Origin: Chimonanthus salicifolius
Taxonomy: Eukaryota > Streptophyta > Magnoliopsida > Laurales > Calycanthaceae
Length of the DNA stretch: 64,000 bases
Reading direction: 5' to 3'
NCBI GenBank assembly: GCA_013350335.1
Contig: CM023540.1
Span: 33,625,925 to 33,689,924, forward strand
Within the stretch, counting starts at the first letter, position 1. Every line of letters begins with the position of its first letter. The notes under the pieces were generated by a model. The model was given only the letters and a program-made list of their open reading frames with translations. It searched no databases and was not told the DNA's origin. The translations under genes were made by a program, and so were the position numbers. Positions 39,090-51,105 of this stretch are shown here, in pieces.

Positions 39090-39560
39090 ATAAATAGGGG
39101 AGTCATACAGATACCTGAATTTTCTTTTTCTACACACCATTTTCTAAACTTTAGGTGAAATGACTCTTTTGCCCTTTCACTTACTGTTCTATCGAGTACA
39201 CAGTCCAAGGAACCTTCCTTCGGACGAATGAATCGATCGAATATACACAAGAGAGGAAAAAAAACTCGGTGATCGAAACCAATGCTCTTCCTTAACCGTC
39301 GATAAGTGGGCTAGGGGCGATCATGGTTGTGTTGATCGTATGGTCAGAAGTGTAGGATTCATTTGGATCTAACAAAAAAATTCAAAAAATTGATTTTCGG
39401 ACGCCCCAAACCGCAGCCGAAGAAACTGGCCAGTGGAGGGTCCCATCATATCCAGATCAAAGATCTGATGGTACTGATGGATAGACCATCAAAAAACGGA
39501 ATGGGTATGGTGGGTCCCGCCGCACAAACTTTCTCCATCACCTGATCTAAAGTTGAGAAG
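39090..39560 (+). mobile_element. Non-autonomous repeat family R, copy A
   Basis: The left end has GGGGAGTCATACAGATACCT, then ACACACCATTTTCTAAACTT and ATGACTCTTTTGCCCTTTCA, then GGACGAATGAATCGATCGAA. The distal half has GATCATGG, GGACGCCCCAAACCGCAGCC, GAAGAAACTGGCCAGT and GGGTATGGTGGGTCCC, ending near CACCTGATCTAA. Other copies lie at about 40785-41300 (inverted), 50570-51105 (inverted) and 55650-56150 (same orientation). No transposase frame. It may belong to the same structural class as the foldback elements. Confidence 0.65.
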
Positions 39561-39749
39561 AAGATCTGGTGGCACCAAATCTGCCAGTTTACTCCACAAT
39601 TATCTAAACTAATTTGTCCTCTAATATGTCAGTAAATTTATTTTTATATTTCATGTAAAGGTATTATATCATAATCAACTAAGGAAAATCACTGTAAAAG
39701 GGTGTTAACTATCAAAGGAAATTGTATGTGAGACCTTATTCTTATGTAA

Positions 39750-40230
39750 TGGTATTAAAGGATGAGGTCGAGTTGCCTGCCCCACAGAGAGGTCATGTTA
39801 GGAAAATATTTTTAGTTAAAAATTAAAATTTAAACTGAAATTTATTATAGAATGGTGCTTCCTGCATGAAAAATATTGTCCTACTTTTAAAAATAAAATT
39901 AATAGGTTGGGCAGATATTCCAATCCTTACTAAAATAATTTAAAATTAATTTATATAACTAAAATATAAATCGAAAACTTGAAGTCGAAAGACGTGCATT
40001 TCTATCATTAGTCAAACTTTTGGATTAATTAATCTTTGGAATGTAGAAAAGTTTTCTTGTTTCCAGGGAAAATAAAAGAGGGTAAAAGCCATTGAAGTGT
40101 TTGGGAACTGGTATTTTCGACGAATTTCGATACAATTTTCAGAAGAAACAACGTATCACAATATTCATGCTGCGATCTGCATCCATGCATGCAGTTAATG
40201 AGTCTATCTAAATCAAATTTCTGCTCTCTC
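39750..40230 (+). repeat. Lectin-array upstream block
   Basis: GATGAGGTCGAGTTGCC, a T/A-rich run, TCAAACTTTTGGATTAATTA, TTTCCAGGGAAAATAAAAGA and GCATGCAGTTAATGA recur in the J3a and J3b units and, in part, at 29.1 and 62.9 kb. No exon is present. It is a remnant or regulatory-proximal part of a lectin unit. Confidence 0.55.
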
Positions 40231-40489
40231 TCACTAAATTGAATCTACATCTCTTGCAATTCTTTCGAGATATGGAAACTGGAAAGTCATTATGGACCAA
40301 ATTATTTCCAACAAATGTCCCAAAATTTTCAACCACTCAACTAAAAGTTTTATCATTTTCAAATTTACAAAATACACGAAATCTCTATAGTTGAAGAGGA
40401 TGGTGTTCCATTCTACTATAACATTCCCGTTGCCAAGTTTTATGGATTTGAACTTAGACACAGAATTGAATCAACTCGTAATATTTTTT

Positions 40490-40785
40490 AACATCTTACC
40501 TTAGAAAAATATGCACAAATAAATAGGATAAAATCTCATTCTTGTAGAGTTATAATTTGTTTTTGGAAATTTTGAAAAGGAAAGTACGCTTAAAGCCTCT
40601 TATTCCTGAACTTTCTTTTCTAGAAAGCTTAAAAGACTAAAGACTGCATCTTTTATGAATACCCTTTCATTTCTCGAAAGATTAAAATTAAATTTCTTCC
40701 AAACATTATTGGAGAGACAGTGATGGTTAAGTACTACGTTTATCGATGAGCCTCCAATAGCTGAACATGTATGATTTGATCTAAG
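40490..40785 (+). repeat. Truncated duplicate of the lectin promoter region
   Basis: GCACAAATAAATAGGATAAA, CTTAAAGCCTCTTATTCCTG, CCCTTTCATTTCTCGAAAGA and CAAACATTATTGGAGAGACA recur in the same order upstream of J1 (36310-36520) and J2 (41390-41555). This copy stops at about 40785, before any TATA block, where repeat family R begins. Confidence 0.6.
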
Positions 40786-41300
40786 GCCGAGAAGAAGATC
40801 TGGTGGCAACAGATCTTTATTTTTCTGTTGTCGCCAGATCTTCTTCTCGGTCTTAGATCAGGTGATGAAAAATGTTCCTGTCGGAGGGACCCACCATACC
40901 CATTCAGTTTTTTTATGGTTTATCCATCTGTACCATTAGATCTCTGATCTGGGTATGGTGGGACCCTCATCTGGCCAGTTTCTTCGGATGCTACTTTGGG
41001 CGTCCGAAACTCAATTTTGTGGGTTTTTTTCTTAGATCCAGGTGGATCCTGCATTTCTGCCCCTATGATCGATACCACCATGATCGCTCCTGGCCCACCT
41101 ATCAACGGTGGGGTCCACTGGTTTTTTATTTTTCCCTGTCTTCTGTGTATTCGGTTGATCTGATGTTCGAATGAATGAATTCATTCGCAGTTCGTGCGGC
41201 GGAAAATTAAGTGGATGGACAAAAGAGTAATTTCATCCAAAGATTTGAAAAAGAGTATAGAAAAAGATATCAGGTATATGTATTGCTCCCCATAATTTAA
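40785..41300 (-). mobile_element. Repeat family R, copy B, with a terminal hairpin
   Basis: This is the inverted counterpart of copy A: GATCAGGTGATG, GGGACCCACCATACCCATTC, CTGGCCAGTTTCTTCGG, then AAAAGAGTAATTTCATCC and GATATCAGGTATATGTATTG. At its left, GAGAAGAAGATCTGGTGGCA and TCGCCAGATCTTCTTCTC form a small hairpin with a loop of about 20 bases. It separates a truncated promoter duplicate from the J2 promoter. Confidence 0.65.
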
Positions 41301-41389
41301 ATACATAGAAGAATTTGCAGATTTTTTCATAATTACTTACGAAGTTGCAGTCAACGAGGTTCAAATAAACTTGGCTAGCCTCTTATTTC

Positions 41390-41630
41390 TATAGGAGAAA
41401 GTCTCATTCTTGTAATTTTTTTTTTTTTTTAGAAAGAAACTGTTCTTAAAGCGTCCGTACTTTCTTCCATAGAAAGTTTAAAGACTGCATTTATGATGAA
41501 TGCCCTTTCATTTTTCGAAAAGATTAAAATTAAGTAATTTGAGAGACAGTGATGAATGGTACATGCATGCTTCATTGATTACATTCAAAACTTGGAAATC
41601 TAAGACTTGGAGGGTCTGGACTATATATAG
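41390..41630 (+). promoter_or_regulatory. J2 lectin promoter block with TATA box
   Basis: CTTTCATTTTTCGAAAAGAT, CATGCATG, CTAAGACTTGGAGGGTCTGG and TATATATAG (41622-41630) occur in the same order as before J1. The core promoter looks intact although the downstream gene is damaged. Confidence 0.6.
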
Positions 41631-42894
41631 TAGGCCACTACTTGGTCAACTGAAATGTGCAGAAGAGCAAGGTTTTTTGATAGATTTCATTCAAAATGGT
41701 AATCTTCCTCCTCAACTTCTTATTATTTAAAATTTTTTTGTTATAATTTTTTCAATGAACTGTTATTTTTTCCTCTTTTCTAAGTTTGAGTGTTTGGATT
41801 ACCATTCTTTAATTGTTATAAATAGTTCGTGCATTCAGCAGAAAGAGAAATCTGAGGTATTATTCTTTTAAGCAATGGTCTGAGATAACAGATAATTATT
41901 TGGTTAAAGTTCCATTTACAAATATAGCAAGAAAAATCTTGAGCCCGTAATGGGTCTGTTTGAGTTTCAATTTATTCAAAGCGAAATTGATTTTTCATTT
42001 ATTGGTCTTAGTCCATTTAGGTTTGGGCTAAAACTTATATGGGGTTCACCATTGTGCGCCACTCTTATAAAGAAAATATCATTTTTTCCTTTTTTTAGAG
42101 AGAAAAAGAAAACTAGTGATAAAATGGTTTTTTTTCATTTAAAGAGATGTACCACAGTGAAAACTCATAGTGTACGGATCAATATCCTTTTTTATTTTAT
42201 TTTAAAAGTTGAACTATTTATCGAGAGAGAAGGGAAGTATCGGTAAATTTGAGTTTTACTTTTAAGATTGATGCATCAAGAGAGAGAATATTTTTTAAGC
42301 AGTGGTCTAATTGGACAGCTCTAGATTTCTTTGTTTTAAAAAAAAGCATATTGAACACTATAGCTTTAAAAAAAATTAAGGACATTTTTTGAAATGACAA
42401 ATTTTATACATTTTATCCTCTTAAAACTTAATTAAAATGTTGTTATCTTAATCTCTCAATGGTTGCAAGTGAAATGAGTACATTATTTTTTAGTAGTATT
42501 ATTTATTTGATATATATTTAAATATATTATTTAAATTCTCTAAGTCTTCTATTGTTTTATTTGCCAAAGTGTTACGACACTTCACACGTGTCAAACTCCG
42601 AAACTCAAGCCTGAACCATTCTACTTGGTTTAACTTTCATTTTTCACCATCTTGTTTTGATATTTATTTTTTAATATAAAATCAGAGTGCAGGAAGTAGT
42701 GAGAGACTGATTACATCTTTCATGCTGGAGTGAAGATGGCCACGGGAAGATATCTGCAATTTACATCTTTCATGGAGATTCAATCAAATCTATTCAAACA
42801 GAGTATAAAGTCCCATTTGGAAGTAAATTGTTTGATATGCGTGGTGGAAATGGTTACAAGTTTGATGTGGTAATTGAAATTAACTACACTCATT

Positions 42895-43192
42895 CAATAG
42901 CGGCTCAGAAATTTAAGGGACCCTAGGCACGGTACATGGTACATTTGTTGGGGCTCTAGGCCTTGAGAGCAGTGTAAGTGGGTGCCTTACAACCCAATCA
43001 TCATGACTCTTAGGCGGTATCTTCATTGCCTTAGGGCAAGTGGTGTAGTGGCCATATAGCCAGCTAGCTGGCCATATGGCCACCATGCATGTGTAGTGTG
43101 GGAATGGCTAAATGTGGGGCCCACATTGTTTATGGCTAAATGGATGGCTACAGGTAGCAACTATGTAGCCAGCCATTCTCTCTCTCTCTCCT

Positions 43193-43283
<91 letters not shown>

Positions 43284-43990
43284 TATATGTATATGTATAT
43301 GTATATAACTTGTATATATTTTTTGATTTTTTTTATTTTCTCTTTTTATTTATTTATTTTATTATTTTGGATTTTTGGTTTTGTTTTTGGATATAATTTG
43401 TATATTAGGGCAAATAATTATTTTTTTCTTTACTTTATTATTTTATTTTTTATAAAAAAAATAAAAAATAACTCTTTACCTTTTGATTTTTTTTCCTTTA
43501 CATTTGTAAACAAAATATATGAGAAACAAAAAATTAAAATTATTCTGTACAAAAAATTAAGATTATTCTGTAAAAAAAAAAATTAAAATTATAGCTATTG
43601 AGAAACAAAAATATTAAAAATAATATTTTATTCATCGCAAACAATATGAAAAATTACATTTCTAAAAATATTCTCTTTAAACTTCTTCATTACCAAATAA
43701 ATTAATTTATTTAATTACTTGTGAAAAAATATGTAATGTCTTTATATATATATTTTTTAAATTTGTTAAAAAAATGTACATAAAAAAATAATAATAAAAT
43801 ATTAAAAAGTAGCCATTCTAGTTAACACTATACCGTGTGACGAGGCTGGCTAAAAATTATAACCACCTATTTCATCAAAAAAAATACTATTTAATTATAT
43901 GACTGGCTATATTTAGTGACATACCCAGCCATATATATCTATTCCACACCACTTGTCCTAAAGTCAGAGCCGACCGTACACTCACCTTAT
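42895..43990. mobile_element. hAT-like inverted-repeat insertion in J2 intron 2 (possibly nested)
   Basis: Outer ends CGGCTCAGAAATTTAAGGGA (left) and the complement of CGGCTCTGACTTTAGGAC (right) match roughly. An inner pair, CCTTAGGGCAAGTGGTGTAG and the complement of CTTTAGGACAAGTGGTGTGG, is clearer (about 43024-43973). The interior has palindromic GGCCATATAGCC motifs, long TA/TG microsatellites (43195-43307) and A/T-rich DNA. No transposase. No convincing 8-bp target duplication was found, so the boundaries are approximate. Confidence 0.5.
43195..43307. repeat. (TA)n / (TATG)n microsatellite
   Basis: A pure TA run of about 25 units passes into TATG and TATATG variants. It lies inside the inverted-repeat insertion in J2 intron 2. 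Tyr/Ile-only reading frames here are artefacts. Confidence 0.92.
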
Positions 43991-45376
43991 AATGCTGTTC
44001 TGGGTTCAGGCTGCGCTTCTGAAAGCCTAAGCCTATCCAAGCTCCTGCCTTTTAGGCTGAATCCTAAGCTTTCTCATATAAACAAATGAAAAAGTTACAG
44101 AGCTTGGATGAGTATCAAGTATTATTAAAATTAGTTGTTTCCAATCTTCTTGTTGATATGAACTGTCACTTTGTTTAAAAGTTTAGTTATAAAAAAAAAT
44201 TGAGATTATGTTAAGAGTTTGATCACAGTGAATTTTTTAATAAAAATTCGCTAGACACATAATTATTTCCCTTAATTTATAATTTTTCATTGGGATTTGT
44301 AACCATTTCATGTAAATTACAAATATTTTTAGAAATTTAATTGTGATTTTTGACTGACAGTAACGTTTTTGTAATTATGTTTTATAAATTATTGATTTTT
44401 ATTCGAACATTTAACCATTTTTTAATAAGGAGAATTTACATGGACAGTCATGGTGACATTCATTGTAAATAATCTGTTCTTCCTTACAACCTACCATTCA
44501 ATAAACCAAAATAGAAATAAATAAAATGGAAACCAAGGAATTAGATTCTTGCATAGAAGTAAATAAAAAAACAACAAGAAAAGGAAACATGGGAAATGGA
44601 AAGGAAATTAGTGGTGTAATGCTCTGCCCATAAATAGGGTTTGAGACTTGATTCAGCAAGATACTATCCGCTTTGGGCTCATGTGCGCACACACGTGCAC
44701 AGGTGCGAGTCTGCACGATTTTGGATCGGACTTGACCCAAGTCCGGGTCCAAAATGCGTCTGACGTGGGACCTTATTTTTAACTCTCAAGCATACAAACA
44801 CACTCCCACTCTCACTTTCACTCTTTTGGACTGGCCTTCATGGACTCAGCAATCTGGACTGGATCAGGATCTCACAATGGTTTATTTTTAATTTATACTT
44901 ACATTGTACATGAGCTTTGCAGATTGAGTTTGGAGAACGTGAGGATCTTGTTTGTTTGGCTGGTCATTGTAAATTTGGAAGTATTAAATCACTACCTTTA
45001 TCACAAAGGATGGTAATAGTGTCAGCGGGAAGTTGCAGATTTGAGCTCGCATAGTCTAATTTTGATGTGTCTTATGTGTAGGTATTTTTCAGTCTTTATT
45101 CTCTGCAGTTTCACAGGTAGATTAAAAAAAAGTATTAAATCACTTACCTTTATCACAAAGGACGGTAATAGTGGTGAAGTGGATGGTGAGCCTTTCTACC
45201 ATGAGATCCCCTCTGGCATGTTTCGTGGATTTCATAGACCTGCTGCTTATGGTCGGTTCCTTTGTGCTATTGGTGTATATGTTGAGACCTCACAAAATAA
45301 AGTTGTGGGGACTATGCTTACTCCTGAAACAAAGCTTCCTCTTGAATCAATGATTGACTTTATTGTCGACATTTAG

Positions 45377-47035
45377 GAGATGGACTAAGATTTCAGTTTG
45401 CTACAGTAATTTCAACACTTTTGAATTGTATTGAGCCTTTTTCAGAACAATTTACAATGGGCTAATTGATTAGAATTTGTGCTAGGATATGGCTGACATT
45501 TTGGCTGGAAATCTTTAAATTTCAGAATGATAACCATGGAAAGCTAACTATGATTTATTTGCAACTGAATGGTCATATGAGAGAGAGAAAAATCTCAATG
45601 TGGGTAGCTTATGATATTACAAGGTTCCTCAACAGTTTTATTTTATTAAAATTTGAGAATTAGTACTTTTGTGATGGTCATTTAGTTCAAATCTGAAGTC
45701 TCTTTTATTATAACTTATAAGTTTATAACAATGGTATCTTACCAATTACTATAAATCTGCAGTCTCTTTTATTATAACCAGTTGATTCTTAACTTGGTTC
45801 GTATTTGCTTGGAGGTCAGAATTGTCTTACTTTAATATATTTTTTTTTTCAATCCAAACACTGTGAATATTTGCTGAATTTTTTTTGTAAAGAATTCTAT
45901 GAAACTCTTTGATTTGGTTGATATGAGCCTCCAGAATCTTGTCCGAATTGGGCCCATACTATTGATGAAATTCTTGTTATTTTCTATTTTACTTAAATAC
46001 TTAGAATTATAATTTTGAATTTTAAATTCTATATGATATACATTAAATTATAAAACTCAGCGTTAATTATAATAACCATTTATAAATTCATTTTTCAGAA
46101 TGCCCTTGATAAAGCAAACGAGATATCAAGGCAGTGTTAAGATAATTAAAATAATAGCAGTGTTTTGATCTAGTCACACTAGACATTTAAAGTACAAGAT
46201 GAAAGGGGGATATTTTTTATTAGAAGATTAAATTTCAAACCCAACTTGGCCAAAATCAAGGCATGTCCAATATAATAGATCCCCAAAGTTTGATGCTTTT
46301 ATTTAGAATTTGTAAAATATTATTGATTATTGCTAGATTTACATATAGATTCATATGTAGATTTATTTATTTTTTACATCAGAACAGTAGAAATTGTCTG
46401 TCTTTTCAAGTGAATAATAGTCGTAATAAAAAACAAATGATGAAAAACATAATAACGAATTTTATGATAAGTTGGGTGAATTTGAAGAATTTTATGAAAT
46501 GAAAAATAATTATCTATCATCAAAATTTTCCGACCAATGTCACTCTATGGAGCATGTTATTCTTGCTAGTTTTAAGAAGATAGAATAGTTTTTAACCATT
46601 TTAATGGTCTAGATTCACCGTGATGGTGGGCCCCGCATAAGACCTTGTGTCCAGATGAAGAAACACCAACCCATTTTGTAGTTTTCCCCTTCTTTAATGT
46701 GTTTGGGATGGGCTTAAGCCGGGTTGGAGGCAGTGACCAGCCCCACCACATGTGTATATAGATGAATTCCACCATAGTTTACTGAAAGTGGTGCTCAACC
46801 TGGGTTCGATCAGCTAAATCTCCTGACACCTCAAAATGTTTCACAACCTGGATCATTAAGTTTCCTATCAAGTCAACAAAAGAAAGAAGCTTGCTTTTGA
46901 AATGCCTTGCCCACGAAGATAAGGCATGGAAAGAAAAAGAAGTAAAAGAGAAAAGAAAAAGCAAGATTCTCCGACTTTATACCACATCAACAAAAATTGC
47001 GACTGGACTGTGGACTTCTATATGTAGTAGGCCAC
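45377..47035. other. J2 3' region and intergenic DNA, no gene seen
   Basis: The first ~90 bases (TTTAGGAGATGGACTAAGAT and TTTGAATTGTATTGAGCC) are a 3' UTR block that recurs at 57065-57140 in the J4 relic. The rest is A/T-rich without supported features. A CTATATGTAGTAGGCCACTA sequence at 47018-47037 is the decayed TATA region of the next lectin unit. Confidence 0.5.
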
Positions 47036-48160
47036 TACTTGATCGTGTGAAATAGGAAGAGGAGCTAAGTTATCTGAATTCTGAAACACTGAAAGATTTT
47101 ACTCAAAATGGTATACTTCCTTCTCCTCCTCGACTTATTATTTTAAATTTTCTTTTTCAATAAATATTAGTTGAGTTATTCTCGCTTTACCTTTTTTTTT
47201 GAGTTTGGATATTTACATCTAACATATTTTAATTGTTATATATGGTTCGAAACATGGTCGGTACTCAGATCCCCTACAATAAACAGTTCAAGTTCAAAAG
47301 GACTTTAAATCATAAATCCAACAGGACATAATAAAAATATTATTCTACTTTTAATAAATAATAAATTAGGACAAAAATTCTATTTTTTAAATAAACTTAT
47401 ATAACTAAAATATTAATATAAAATTTTCAATCAAATACTTGAAAGACAAGCAATTCATCATCAGTCAAGTCAAATTTCAAGACTAATTAATCTTTAGAAA
47501 GTAGAAAAAATTTGATGTTTCCAGGAAAAATAAAAAAGAAGGGAAAGGCCATTAAAGTGTACGGGAACCATTATAGATGATTTTCAATATAACTTTCAAA
47601 ACAAATAACAGATCCCAATATGCATGCAGTTAACGAAAATGCTAAGACGACGAGAGAAATGGAGGACGGGCTACACAATTTTCTCCACGTCTCTTGCAAT
47701 ACTTTCGAATTACGAGATTCATTAATTTAAAGGAACGGAAGTGGGAATCGGTCACTACTTCTTCCTCATGTTCTTCTTGATTTGCCATGTCCAAAGGCTG
47801 AATCTCACGCCTGTACCATTCAACTTAGTTTAACGTTCATTTTTCACCGTCTAGTTTTGATATTATTTTTTCTGTTTAATTTTCCATAAAAGCAGGATTA
47901 CTTACTTATCAAGGTAGGGCCAACTGGAGGCTCTGAAGGTGTAGTCTATGATGATGTAGGCCGCGACAAGATAAATGCAATTCACATCTGCCATGGAGAT
48001 TCAATCAACTCTATTCAACTAGAATATTCGAACAATTCACATCAAAGTATATTGTTTGACGGGCATGGTGGAGTTGGTGACAAGTTTGATTCGGTAATGT
48101 GAAAACTCCTCTCTTGAAAAGAGTTTTTTATCCCTCACTCTCAGTTATCAAACAGGGAAT
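47036..48160 (+). repeat. Recent tandem duplication of a lectin half-unit, left copy (J3a)
   Basis: This block is nearly identical to 48323-49440, with an offset of 1287 bases that becomes 1280 after a 7-base indel near 47080. Both copies run from ACTTGATCGTGTGAAATAGG through the first-exon ATG, intron 1 and exon 2 to just past exon 2 (TTATCAAACAGGGA). Differences are a few percent or less by eye, so the duplication is young. Confidence 0.9.
47108..48093 (+). pseudogene. J3a: jacalin lectin exons 1-2 only
   Basis: ATG at 47108-47110 is followed directly by GTATAC (donor). Exon 2 at 47896-48093 is open and encodes DYLLIKVGPTGGSEGVVYDD, then HICHGDSINSIQLEY and HGGVGDKFDS. No exon 3 follows before the second copy begins, so this half-unit cannot make a full jacalin domain alone. 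It could only do so by splicing over the second copy to the exon at 50125. Compared with J3b it has lost the conserved Trp of the WDD motif (YDD here). Confidence 0.7.
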
Positions 48161-48322
48161 AAACCCTGCTACTAAGTATAATATTCATTAAATTGGCGAT
48201 TTGAATTGGATGGAATGGATAGAAGATACCATGAAAGATATAATTTAAGAAAAAATAATTGTAATCCTACGAGATGGACCCTTAAAAGAAATAGTTTTAT
48301 AATAACTAAATTTTAAAGAATT

Positions 48323-49440
48323 TACTTGATCGTGTGAAATAGGAAGAGGAGCTACGTTATCTGAAACACTGAAAGATTTTACTCAAAATGGTATACTTCC
48401 TCCTCCTCCTCGACTTATTATTTTAAATTTTCTTTTTCAATAAATATTAGTTGAGTTATTCTCGCTTTACCTTTTTTTTTGAGTTTGGATATTTACATCT
48501 AACATACTTTAATTGTTATATATAGTTCGAAACATGGTCGGTACTCGGATCCCCTACAATAAACAGTTCAAGTTCAAAAGGACTTTAAATCATAAATCCA
48601 ACAGGACATAATAAAAATATTATTCTACTTTTAATAAATAATAAATTAGGACAAAAATTCTATTTTTTAAATAAACTTATATAACTAAAATATTAATATA
48701 AAATTTTCAATCAAATACTTGAAAGACAAGCAATTCATCATCAGTCAAGTCAAATTTCAAGACTAATTAATCTTTAGAAAGTAGAAAAAATTTGATGTTT
48801 CCAGGAAAAATAAAAAAGAAGGGAAAGGCCATTAAAGTGTACGGGAACCATTAGAGATGATTTTCAATATAACTTTCAAAACAAATAACAGATCCCAATA
48901 TGCATGCAGTTAACGAAAATGCTAAGACGACGAGAGAAATGGAGGACGGGCTACACAATTTTCTCCACGTCTCTTGCAATACTTTCGAATTACGAGATTC
49001 ATTAATTTAAAGGAACGGAAGTGGGAATCGGTCACTACTTCTTCCTCATGTTCTTCTTGATTTGCCATGTCCAAAGGCTGAATCTCACGCCCGTACCATT
49101 CAACTTAGTTTAACGTTCATTTTTCACCGTCTAGTTTTGATATTATTTTTTCTGTTTAATTTTCCATAAAAGCAGGATTACTTACTTATCAAGGTAGGGC
49201 CAACTGGAGGCTCTGAAGGTGTAGTCTGGGATGATGTAGGCCTCCACAAGATAAATGCAATTCACATCTGCCATGGAGATTCAATCAACTCTATTCAACT
49301 AGAATATTCGAACAACTCAAATCAAAGGATATTGTTTGATAGGCATGGTGGAGTTGGTGACAAGTTTGATTCGGTAATGTGAAAACTCCTCTTTTGAAAA
49401 GAGTTTTTTATCTCTCACTCTTAATTATCAAACAGGGATA
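48323..49440 (+). repeat. Recent tandem duplication of a lectin half-unit, right copy (J3b 5' part)
   Basis: Partner of 47036-48160. After its right limit a sequence with TTATCAAACAGGGATAATG and a second TTATCAAATAGGGATAATG repeat follows, ending CCCCATCCAAACGCAGC, which resembles an end of a Tourist-type element. Confidence 0.9.
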
Positions 49441-50415
49441 ATGTCGTGCAACCTCCTATTACCCACCCTCAGTTATCAAATAGGGATAATGTTGTGTAAC
49501 CTCCCACTAGCTTCTGTTACCCCATCCAAACGCAGCAGCATAAGTTTGTTCATTTACACAAAAAAAAAAGGTTAAAGCATATGCTGATTTGTTGATTATC
49601 ATGGTTTAGCTCCACATTGTTAGAAAGGTGATTAAGTGATTTCATGAAAAATATAATATTAAGTGAAACTCTTTTATAGAATAATTTTAAGTTTTCAATC
49701 TGTATAAAAAAAATCAATAACTTACCAACAATCAAAATTTAAAAATCCACAATCATAAAACTAAAATAATCTAATGATGTTCAAGTTCTTCTCACCCATT
49801 ATATGCGTCTATATTATCTCATCCAAAAATGGATGATCCACTTCAAATTTTAATTCGAGGCATTTGTAAAGAATACTTAATAAGTGTCCTTGGATTTTCC
49901 ATATATATATATTTTTAAGAAGTTCTAATCTTGGTGTGAAGTAAACCTATATGAACATGCAAAGTTATTTACTTAGTAATCAATTGGGACTTGCTATATT
50001 AATATTAAAATATAGAAGATTGTCATTATATTTGAAGATCTAAAAGTATATGTAGACTATATTTTCAGATAATTAAAATGATTTAGTTTTTAATTTATGC
50101 TTACTCTGTATATGGGCTTTGCAGATTGAGTTTGGGTACTATGAGGAACTTGTTTGTTTGAGTGGTCATTATGCAGATGGAAGGATCAAATCACTTACTT
50201 TTTCCACACAGGAAAGGTTTGGTGTTCCAATCAAGAAGTATGGAGCATTTGGTAAAGAGGAAGGTGTTCCTTTCTGCTATAAAATTCCCTCTGGCAGGTT
50301 TCGTGGACTTCATGGACTTGCCGATGATCAGTTCCTTCGAGCCATTGGTGTTTATGTCCAGGCCGGAGCAACTACAGCCGGGGGAACTATAAGTCCTCTT
50401 CGAATCAGCAACTAA
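48388..50415 (+). CDS. J3b: jacalin-related lectin, apparently intact
   Basis: Proposed coding parts: ATG at 48388-48390 just before GTATAC, then 49176-49373 and 50125-50415, about 163 residues. Exon 2 encodes DYLLIKVGPTGGSEGVVWDD and HGDSINSIQLEYSNNSNQRI; exon 3 encodes HYADGRIKSLTFSTQERFGV and FRGLHGLADDQFLRAIGVYV. The Gly-rich loop GPTGG and the GLADD (GxxxD) loop are present, so mannose-type sugar binding is plausible. Introns are phase 0. The TATA block seen before J1 and J2 is not recognisable right before this copy: the duplicated segment starts downstream of it, so transcription may depend on the decayed TATA of J3a. Confidence 0.75.
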
Positions 50416-50569
50416 TGTTTCACAAACTATGATGGCTTATTTCCTTTAGATTTGGATGACATGGTGAAGTTATTGATGTGGAGACATCTTTACTATCTAT
50501 AATAATTAATGCCAGTTTTAGAAATACTTAGCTTTATTGTTTTGGAAAAAAAATTTCTGCTGCTCTCAG

Positions 50570-51105
50570 ACCTTCTTCAAAGCCTTAGATCTAAGTGGAT
50601 CTTTCACTTCTGCACTTAAGATCGATACCACCATGGTCGCTCCTGGCCCACCTCTCTACGCGTAAGAAAAACCTTGGGTTTGGGTCAACAGTGGGGCCCC
50701 TTTGATTGATTTTTCTACTGTGCATCTTTGCCCCACTGTCCAAAACCCCATTTTTTTGACATTTTCAGCCAGATCGAATGGCTTTGGGACTGTACATCCA
50801 TCAAAGCAACACTATTGATGTCGACCCTGCCTTGGCTTGGATCTCACTTGTTAAGTCCCACCTTTCATCAACGGTGGGCCCCCATCCTCTTCCTCTTCCA
50901 TCCGCTGCCTGAGAACAACACAAACCGGCCATTCGTTCGATGTATGGTCCGAACGAAAAAAATAAAAGGGGCATTCGGCTGATGCGGTGGTTTTAAGAGG
51001 AAGGACAAAAGAGTAAATTTCATCTAAAATCTGAAATTGGATATCTCCTAACAGGAAAATCGGATCTCTCCTAACAGAAAAGTCAGATATCTGTATCACT
51101 CCTTT
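50570..51105 (-). mobile_element. Repeat family R, copy C
   Basis: Same orientation as copy B. AGATCGATACCACCATGGTC and GCTCCTGGCCCACC correspond to GATCGATACCACCATGATCG and GCTCCTGGCCCACC at 41068-41100. The far end has AGGACAAAAGAGTAAATTTC and AGATATCTGTATCACTCC, matching the other ends of the family. The middle has diverged or has been replaced. Confidence 0.6.

Larger units (their letters stand above)
41696..45376 (+). pseudogene. J2: jacalin-related lectin, damaged
   Basis: ATG at 41696-41698 is followed by GTAATC (donor). Exon 2 lies near 42687-42870 but has lost the part coding for KVGPxGG: the frame from its start meets TGA, while another frame reads CWSEDGHGKISAIYIFHGDS. Exon 3 starts after a TTTGCAG acceptor at about 44924 with IEFGEREDLVCLAGHCKFGS. 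It is interrupted by about 110 inserted bases flanked by two copies of a ~42-base segment (44980-45021 and 45131-45173), then reads through to VETSQNKVVGTMLTPETKLP and a stop at 45374-45376. The GxxxD sugar-binding loop is replaced (HRPAAYGRF). Intron 2 contains a large inverted-repeat insertion. Not expected to make a working lectin. Confidence 0.75.

Noticed and set aside
43096..43586. Tyr/Ile/Met-rich frames
   Set aside because: They are translations of the TA/TATG microsatellite and adjoining A/T-rich DNA.
47270..49000. LTR pair of a retrotransposon, because of the ~1.1-kb direct repeat
   Set aside because: The repeats contain lectin exon 1 and exon 2, lack TG...CA ends, and have no primer-binding site or polyprotein between them. 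This is a tandem segmental duplication.
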